Assembly: GCA_021555105.2 (NCBI GenBank)
Contig: CP134604.1
Coordinates: forward strand, 2,170,001-2,234,000
DNA length: 64,000 nt
From: Thalassospiraceae bacterium LMO-JJ14
Lineage (GTDB): Bacteria; Pseudomonadota; Alphaproteobacteria; Rhodospirillales; Casp-alpha2
Direction: 5' to 3'
The translations under genes were made by a program, and so were the position numbers. The notes beneath the pieces were generated by a model. It was not told the DNA's origin. It ran no database searches and saw nothing but the letters and a program-made list of their open reading frames with translations. This document shows positions 62,001 to 64,000 of the stretch, one piece after another; position 1 is the first letter of the stretch, and each line of letters starts with the position of its first letter.

Positions 62001-64000
62001 ACGGCCAGCCGAACCTGGAGGTCGCGGGCTCGGGCGGGATCGACGTCTTTACGCTGAGCGCAAACTCGACGAACGACGGCGAATGGCACCATATCGCTTA
62101 TTCCTACGATGCGTCGACGCAGACATTCGCCGCCTATCTCGATGGTGCGCCGGCAGGCGGCACGATGACGTTGAACCAGGACATCGGCACATTCGCGCCC
62201 GACGGCAACCTGCAGATCGGCATCAACCGTCTGGGCAGTGCGAACTTTAACGGCGAAATTTCCGACGTCAGGGTCTGGGACGATATCCGCACATCGACGG
62301 AGATTTCCGATAATTATACGTCTCGCCTGAACGGCGGAGAGGCGGATCTGGCAGCATATTATCGACTGGATCAGGACGGCGCCGACAGCACGCCGAACGG
62401 CAACGACGGCACGCTCACGGGCACGACGCTTATCTATCCGTCAACATCGCCGACGCCGATTCCGTTCGCGCGGTCGCTCGAGTTTGATGGCAGCGCCGAT
62501 TACGTTTCGATCAGCGGCGCGCCGGCCAGCATGTCCGCCATCACGTACGAAGCCTGGATCAAGCCGGACACGGTTTCGGCTTACGGCAACATCGTCTCCA
62601 AGGCTTCGGATACCTTCGGGACCAGTTTCGTTATTTGGTCGGACGGCAGACTCGGGCTGCAAACGGATGGTGGCAGCTGGACGTACTCGACATCCACCGT
62701 CGCGGCAAACGAATGGCAACACGTTGCCGTCAGTTACGACGCGGCGGCCGCGGGCGGCACGATGACGTTCTATATCGATGGGGTGAAGGACAACACCATA
62801 ACGGGTGTTGGCGGCACCATCGACCCGTCCACGCTGTTCGCCATCGGCAGTCAGGACGGTGACGCGGCCGCGAACCTGTTTAATGGCAATATCGCCGATG
62901 TCCGGGTCTGGAACGACGTTCGTACGGACAATGAAATTCGCGACGGCATGACAGGATATGTCGATAGCAATTCGACGAACCTTATCGCCAATTGGCGCCT
63001 GAATGACGATCTGGGCGCGGTGACGGCTGGCACGACAATCACGGACAGCGCCGGTGGTATTGACGGATCCATCGTCGGCGATCCGCAGTTCGTCGACGGT
63101 GCGGCGCCGGTCTACAGCTATTCGTTCTCGACCGACGAGGATATCGCTGTACACGGTTCGTTGGCCGCGACGGATGCCGAGACCGCATCGCTGACATTCA
63201 CGCTCGATCAGGATGCCGGACACGGCACGGTCAGCATCGACAGCAACGGCGAGTTCGTCTATACGCCCGCCGGCGATTATTCAGGTGCGGACAGCTTCCG
63301 CGTCAAGGTCAGCGATGGTTCGGCGACGGTGACGCGGACCATTGCCGTCAGCGTCGAGGCCGTGAATGACACGCCGGAAATCCTGGGGGCGCAGACCACG
63401 TCCGGTACCGTGCAGATGGATGGCGTCGACGATTATATTCAGGTCCTGCACGATCCGGCGCTGAACCCGGGCGAAGGCAGCTTCAGCGTTCAGTTGATGG
63501 CGGACTTCCGCGACACATCGTCGCTTCAATCGCTGCTTTCGAAGGGCAACGCGACGTCGAGCGTCGAAGGCTGGAACGTCTTCATTCAAAGCGGATATCT
63601 GTACGTGCGCATGGGGGACGGCGGCGTCGATGCAGCAAACAAGGCGGAACTGAAGTACGACCTGACCGGGATCGACGGCTGGCACGAGATCACATTCACG
63701 CTCGACCGCGATAACGGCACGTTCGATGCCTATTTCGACGGTTCGTCAACCGGCTGGAGCCAGACTGCGGGGCGGGACAATGATCCGTCTGGCTGGAATG
63801 TTTCCAACACCGATCCGCTTCTGATGGGCAAGACAGTCAGCGACACGGCCTTTGCAAACACGGCCATCGACGAGGTCCGTATCTGGAACACCGCGCTCAG
63901 CGAAGCTGAGGTTTCCAACAACACCAACACGAGCCTGACGGGCTCGGAAAACAACCTGGTTGCCTACTGGCAGTTCGAGGCGGATCAGCAGGACACGGCT
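47087..64000 (+). CDS. Giant FecR/RTX/LamG repeat protein, 3' end beyond the window
   Basis: One open frame of at least 5,638 codons with no stop to the window edge. Approximate residues: FecR-like domain 112-235 (DTPTATIGIRGTA); Ala/Glu-rich helix 310-655; Pro/Thr linker 668-705 and acidic hinge 707-727; EF-hand-like segment 729-798 (DANANAAYDSGE); helical 800-1000; RTX nonapeptide blocks 1033-1245, 1623-1702, 1782-1822 and 1909-2065 (GGAGNDTL type, calcium binding); beta-helix-like 2334-2798; seven propeller-like strands 2813-3191; cadherin-like modules near 3200, 4027, 4569 and 5343; nine LamG-like jelly rolls from 3351 on. There is no Sec signal peptide. RTX repeats and this layout suggest type I secretion as a surface adhesin; the real C-terminal signal lies outside. 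Start ATG 47087 follows GGGGGG; ATG 47096 is also possible. Confidence 0.95.
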   Translation, partial: MNNMPPDAGSDSGSGQTNIQGQILITAEAGQDIVIEGAWFLRADFDRSGPDLIIKGPDGEVVVVRGYFNQPSPPDITTPDGVVLKGETATLLAGPRTDVQLAQVQEIAQVEPIGTVETIEGTVEVTRADGSKVTLQAGDPVFQGDVIETGGKGAVGIVFADESTFALGESGRMVLDEMIYDPAAQQGQAAISLLQGAFTFVSGQIAKTGVDAMTVDTPTATIGIRGTAGGGGVNARGQMTIAIANERGDIVGEVTITNEGGSQTINQAFQALSVGSRDAAPSQPFVMTARQFGQAFGSAMKNLPNAEAALPPEVVAEATQAFEEQQQVRQQAESAEQEKEQKQAEAEQAAQAEQAATAEAQAAQENAQAAEAAAQAQEAQAAEAAAAAAEAAAAAEAAAAAAEAAGTAEAAAAAEAAAAAAAAAEAAAAAEAAAAAEATAQAEAAAAESATKEAEAAQIGAEAAQKQVEAATASKAAAEAKAQAIESSPENAVVQAAQAAGVETHLQQDVEQQQQEVQQEAQQADAQAQAAQQNAEAKQAEAAAKVEAAAAREAAAAEAAAEAEAAAAAAAEAESAAAAAEAEAAAAEAAAAAAEEEAAAAAEAEAAAAAEAEAAAAEAEAAAAEAEAAAAEAEAAAAEAEAAAAEAEAAGTETEQGQEGGAEGEGTASPPPTTTTTTTSPPPTTVITPVFTSPPPPPPETVGESTTPKDNDRDDDVTNDDEDEDQDVSASGGVIDGYLRGATVFIDANANAAYDSGETFTSTDAYGQYILTIPSSLSGFPVYVTGGVDVTTGLRFEGILKAPANSGVVTPLTTLIQHMVDNGVADDEDAAHDLLLTKFSISLSAGDDLRDYDPIAGSDGPVFAAGLKIMSVVQILTKAITGSHPSLSASEVIEEVMSAFANHLATGSTDFDSAAGIESILNEVASNLTGFTASTVTAHKGNIATLIQEVTGHFDSNTGDFDALARGAFHAMGAVAEHLNTVGGSSFSGLQTNHFSNNLANASHISFAASANPIEGTDGGDFISTEDSILSTSGRDIIDGLGGDDVIDADDGADVVFGGDGDDSIFGGAGADILYGDDGDDTLEGGAGNDILEGDDGDDTFVIDAETGDTDTVRGGAGSDTLSFENAQSGTVTANLATLLASGLSTANGLAGLTITSIENLAGSLTLANVLTGDANANVLTGGGVNDSLTGGAGDDTLIGLGGADILLGGDGADVIDGGSEDDTITGGAGNDDITGGDGTDRAIFSGNLADYTVTNVSTGVFTVVHNTTGETDTVTEIETLQFADGTFNLQSVTETDGSGQVFGSDFGDTIVMTGDGVAEGFGGPDTMTVEAASATVPLDVTLDGGEGDDILEVDNLTLDTGVVARYAGDIGDFDITEDGATVRAPFEAVDATLSAALDSILGSDRGGDTQGLLFDADQIVSTNSSDAFIVANSSAFAVNASSDLSSAISTLSGLIDAEALEAEPLDTTIAESYLTVLENIQTTLDDAVTSANTTLSDQVYVLDAIATADRTERDDIQQVHIESIVQPTLVTVASISALSSAETVNIGNLAQLGNPSPSSDHYFLNVTDEFATDDDEGSDTLTDIRTLEFEGGIKLDVTDSIYEAGDSGETIDASAQGATTQFFGGDGDDDFSGDGDDEMVAGGLGNDTLFGGAGNDQMSGGQGDDVISGDDGDDLLVGSTGDDTLGGGAGNDTLDGGTGTDTAIYTNSVNEFTFDATYDTDSDLESLTVGHYPNGALTLVGAEGEDVLKGIEQIQFTDATLDLTKLAETGTDADDLLLGNEAVETFSGGAGNDTIYAQEGDDTLDGGAGDDTLVGGTGADKFILSEGDDTIITDSSGTDTLTIDLTNRGVAGVERSGTDMLFSILDADGNTHTTTVVGVFGATPLQSITITEQGEADETFLFDPDFIGSAGNDMLFSTSAGPNINAGAGRDIVFGGAGNDTLNGSDGNDILFGGLGDDSLIGGNGQDEVSYETASAGVTVDLANGTASGGAGNDAISGVEDIHGSRYDDVLTGDSTVNEIFAGAGNDTISGGGGADILDGGAGDDLLLYSGSEASLSGGAGDDAIEFSGSNLTLVDGMPPATAVYPTQTNDATDVLREIEGIFLSDSTDAYLDAEGVVKITDENNTLVIHDDGTGGNVGSIESVAQDGTWTLDSSQESISVNGVLNDYNVYTATVGGETVTLKVDTDIDQASIANAGAVVNEPTIAGAGAANFPIEGLVISDSDDQGGNYTVNIYTTGETALLTFDPGSTNVAITGNGTYDVTLSGTLSEINSILAASNGVVYTVNGQTGPDSLEFEIVDDGGSSGIARTTFDSVTVNLDLITTSTNANPGSAQWGNAATWAHIGPDANGTTGVVPTIAHHAYIIDGSGGMTLGDGNSYSVGAVSIGNGFTISNGSSLTVEQFIDFKFDASFIGRGEISNSLQLNTDGELYVNGAVDDDDGSLFLKDGILGGTGSLAMSKITFGASSTGTDDLSVEDLAITINSSGANQSKSQGSGTKTFDNVDMTVAGDLILQTGNENFILAGGSSITVASGGVLDLQDADGINAGTGSGTLTVDGTLARSAGGGSTSIDVSVDLNGSVDVDSGTLELTAGGTIAGAVDVESGATLELSGSAAYSIDDTFSLNGAGTTTLDNVTLGVDADLSVAGSHILNIAAGTTVTVASGVTITNNGIITGEGTIDFSAGGSFVNNGIIDPAGDLTVVGDVDLSTSGGMTFDIASTSDFDVLSADSLDLDGGSNVLNLNFGGSVAAGESFNIVTYNNTDTDLTDVFESVNVTGLASNQAAALSYTASGITVTITEGPTIASTSSTVDITDPQVQVNSETDGEQARFSAAALNNGNVVVVWDSLDPQTDGSGLGIGVRLMTAAGEVIGTDEFIANTITTGGQARPDVSALADGGFVIVYQADSFGADTGNAAIVMQKFDASGTKVGSETLVNTLTTDIQTDPSVSVLSNGQIAVTYGSDATMDSVTDRNAAVKIYDPDLTVAVDEFRANSATGNINTPQIAPLANGQFVITYSANTNANIYARILNADGTEAVAEFQVETDSTGTQAVPEVTTLDNGNFVVTWQTQAGASSSAVAARIYQPDGTPVTGEFQVSDETTLEQKNPEVTALDGGGFVVTYYTNVSPQGVRAREYANDGTPTTDVFLVEDTGASTFNPQTAVVPHTDGGYSVVYNDLDASGLGIFSTTYRNPIVPIAFAEGEGAIAVDDGITISDPDSADFDGGTLTVSVSVNATTNDRLSIQDIGTSTGEIGFDGTNVTYEGTLIGTVSGGVTDNSDLVVTFNSSSSPAAAQALARAVTFNNVGSPPDTTTRTISFVVNDGDGGDSETLTRDVTLGVNDPPDILGASVNAGALQFDGTDDIVTTPVTSLGASYTLEAWVNLDELPTTQAAIMSKPTVTSGQLNDNSEAILYVNAAGELIFIAGTGNSNPVMGLNAGATITAGQWQHVAVTVDDTNKEISLFVDGASVATLDFTGNTLVSGTLPLEIGHFNNTNDRYFDGAMSDVRVWSDARTATEIADNYDIRIDDPTTEAGLVANWTFDGLNASGAAVDVTGNGNDVQVLQGPPVDSRSAAATFDGNGDYIALANPSSLSTGSGSFTYETWIRTDNADASHEYIATIGTTGTNTASQFFVEATTGVLRGQFSGQGGPAGTVAVNDGEWHHVAFVFDDSTNGTAGTGQLTMYIDGVADGTQLMSGVNLGTSLARIGVDNNGSSFFDGDIADFRVWNTARTGTELSDYADVRLNGDESGLIGYFPLESDANDYQTNTTASNGTVQGNVSFIDSSPLLLGDNVARALDFDGADDVISIPDSSDFRFSGGLSLSAWVELDKLTTYDVTSDPDDIQSLISRFGSVSPERAFVLEEFESGKLRLYLSATGPSVVTDAAVFEVGKPVHVAATYDGSVVKLFVNGEVVKTHTTSVSIPDAVGLETLIGDVNGSDNRFVDGRIADVAIFNQGISDDDILSIYRSGVDDAATGLIGHYDLGAADINTGTVSDLSTAGNTANLGATSTAGESSEPVPGSLSFGPPIYGTEITLTEDSAYTGIIAAEDLSSGSLTYTVFPGGDPDHGTLDIDAATGEFTYTPDADYSGTDTFTAKVYDATGAYSTQVITVTVDSAPDAPTILGASDAQIFVQLDGQDDYLQIDDNGFDLDFGADDFTFEAWVDLAELSGTMTLFDKRDANGVGVHAFIDASGIISLEMGDGMQLNAGGSSSGTLDADGWHHVAISVDRDGNADFYIDGMLSGSNDVTTASDFPLSNSDPLLIGKANDDSGYLQGAIDEIRFWKEARTDIEIAQNYATKIAAPASESTLAGYWNFDNIDAHDEGYASDLSANGNRLYAGDPLLDGDADTASGETVNHLIKASDFNGTSSNVDLSANAAALSTGTDSFTYEAWIKTTATADGEILTIGDNPGTNSLTQFRTLANGTVTLQVLNGGAAVSSGTVNDGIWHHVAVRYDAASGMASLLIDGVEDGSAAVSPNLGNSLAYIGQNAAGNAHFFDGEIADLRIWDYARTTSDIADGREDFPQPDEEGLLAHYKLDGADGSAISDSSIHGYDGTSTAVQATEAAAPVFSAAITMDEDQTFTGSIGAIDPDGVTSLVFSVQSDAATTQGGVVNVDVDGNFTYTPPSGYLGADTFTVTVSDEQGNLSTDTITINTAAYNDPPALLGVAPTSGGIQFDGVDDKVVVADAANLRPGTGSQTMEVWFYWDGSANELDSSQQFLMAKGNLAGGWEGTSIFLANLDTSPELKVRVATTGTGGTPAVSNAAGQAIDISGLEHGWHHVALVLDQSQATGTISGYLDGANTGWTDDATNGSTFTSGNIDVTSGVIFGQSQTGSANKSWYIGQMDEARIWSEARTAEDIAGNYQQRLDAGVDTTNLEGYWRFDQITDAGTAIDHSGNGNDAVVGQGSPADAFAPTMSFNGSTDEITTASPPEISGSHTVEAWYKTTSTGTVAVVSSDDVGADGTNAMQIYVTNGQPNLEVAGSGGIDVFTLSANSTNDGEWHHIAYSYDASTQTFAAYLDGAPAGGTMTLNQDIGTFAPDGNLQIGINRLGSANFNGEISDVRVWDDIRTSTEISDNYTSRLNGGEADLAAYYRLDQDGADSTPNGNDGTLTGTTLIYPSTSPTPIPFARSLEFDGSADYVSISGAPASMSAITYEAWIKPDTVSAYGNIVSKASDTFGTSFVIWSDGRLGLQTDGGSWTYSTSTVAANEWQHVAVSYDAAAAGGTMTFYIDGVKDNTITGVGGTIDPSTLFAIGSQDGDAAANLFNGNIADVRVWNDVRTDNEIRDGMTGYVDSNSTNLIANWRLNDDLGAVTAGTTITDSAGGIDGSIVGDPQFVDGAAPVYSYSFSTDEDIAVHGSLAATDAETASLTFTLDQDAGHGTVSIDSNGEFVYTPAGDYSGADSFRVKVSDGSATVTRTIAVSVEAVNDTPEILGAQTTSGTVQMDGVDDYIQVLHDPALNPGEGSFSVQLMADFRDTSSLQSLLSKGNATSSVEGWNVFIQSGYLYVRMGDGGVDAANKAELKYDLTGIDGWHEITFTLDRDNGTFDAYFDGSSTGWSQTAGRDNDPSGWNVSNTDPLLMGKTVSDTAFANTAIDEVRIWNTALSEAEVSNNTNTSLTGSENNLVAYWQFEADQQDTA
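48030..49060 (+). repeat. Low-complexity Ala/Glu-coding zone inside the giant gene
   Basis: About 1 kb built from GCG, GCC, GCA and GAA codons in units such as EAAAAAEAEA. It codes for an almost purely helical Ala/Glu/Gln stretch (residues 310-655). The purine-rich plus strand and the repeats create long shadow reading frames on other strands. It would be prone to slippage and to assembly collapse. Confidence 0.9.
55523..56657 (+). repeat. Seven WD/kelch-like protein repeats (probable beta-propeller)
   Basis: Seven blade-type strands recur about every 50-55 residues: NNGNVVVVW, ADGGFVIVY, SNGQIAVTY, ANGQFVITY, DNGNFVVTW, DGGGFVVTY and TDGGYSVVY. The intervening segments carry AR-xx-DGT-type turns. 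Seven blades is the usual number for a closed propeller. It lies between the beta-helix-like region and the cadherin-like plus LamG array. Confidence 0.75.
57137..64000 (+). repeat. Array of at least nine LamG-like jelly-roll domains in cadherin-led supra-units
   Basis: Nine modules of about 180-220 residues start near 57137, 57806, 58478, 59480, 60170, 61100, 61838, 62474 and 63413. Each has an opening FDG-DD-like turn, an EAW or similar strand, a WHHVA-type strand with Asp, a DG turn and an F-G-IAD-RVW strand. Cadherin-like modules with YTP-xxx-DTF patterns sit before modules 1, 4, 6 and 9, so the order is 3, 2, 3 and then at least 1. Confidence 0.85.

Overview
The window looks like a chromosome segment of a GC-rich alphaproteobacterium, most like the Rhodospirillales. 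I base this on the gene order (tatABC-serS-surE-pcm-nlpD-like, then yajC-secD-secF-Mth938-like protein), an iron-type superoxide dismutase, TrmFO, a solitary fliN, and several families of intergenic palindromes of alphaproteobacterial type. No rRNA, insertion sequence, prophage or CRISPR array is visible. Genus and species cannot be read from the sequence.

Layout. 1-330 is the C-terminal end of a two-partner-secretion (TpsB/ShlB-like) outer-membrane transporter. 515-6184 is a tight housekeeping run: Tat export, seryl-tRNA synthetase, SurE, Pcm and an NlpD-like lipoprotein with 4- to 8-base overlaps. 6347-8224 holds a small membrane protein, a P-loop kinase-like protein and a DUF815 ATPase. 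8459-11953 is the Sec accessory operon. 12116-21291 has sodB, a squalene/phytoene-synthase-like protein, a large proline-rich ankyrin protein, trmFO, a pentapeptide-repeat protein and a small hypothetical gene. 21587-28808 is mostly acyl-CoA metabolism (a two-subunit CoA-transferase-like pair, a CaiB/BaiF CoA transferase, a hotdog thioesterase), a metallo-beta-lactamase-fold hydrolase and small membrane or lipoproteins. 28880-32065 is an accessory patch with an AT-rich divergent promoter, a long coiled-coil lipoprotein and a papain-like peptidase carrying a Gly/His-rich head. 32075-40965 returns to core genes: uvrA, ssb, an MFS transporter, gyrA and coaD. A tRNA-Lys(TTT) with a clear terminator follows. 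41306-46804 holds an amidase, an epoxide-hydrolase-like enzyme, a cyclic-nucleotide-binding protein, fliN, a ChaC-like enzyme and small proteins.

The most striking object starts at 47087 and is still open at 64000: one reading frame of at least 5,638 codons. In order it encodes a FecR-like domain, about 345 residues of Ala/Glu-rich sequence, a Pro/Thr and acidic hinge, an EF-hand-like calcium segment, four blocks of RTX nonapeptides, a beta-helix-like region, seven WD/kelch-like strands that suggest a seven-bladed propeller, and then at least nine LamG-like jelly-roll domains broken up by cadherin-like modules in a regular supra-repeat. This is the architecture of a giant calcium-binding surface or secreted adhesin exported by type I secretion. 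No secretion genes are in the window.

Two families of palindromic intergenic elements recur. One has GTCACC...GACGACG ends (about 88 bp). The other has CCCCTCTCCC...GGGAGAGGG ends; its inner stem varies between copies but mostly keeps pairing. One locus of the second family has expanded into four identical 28-bp tandem units.
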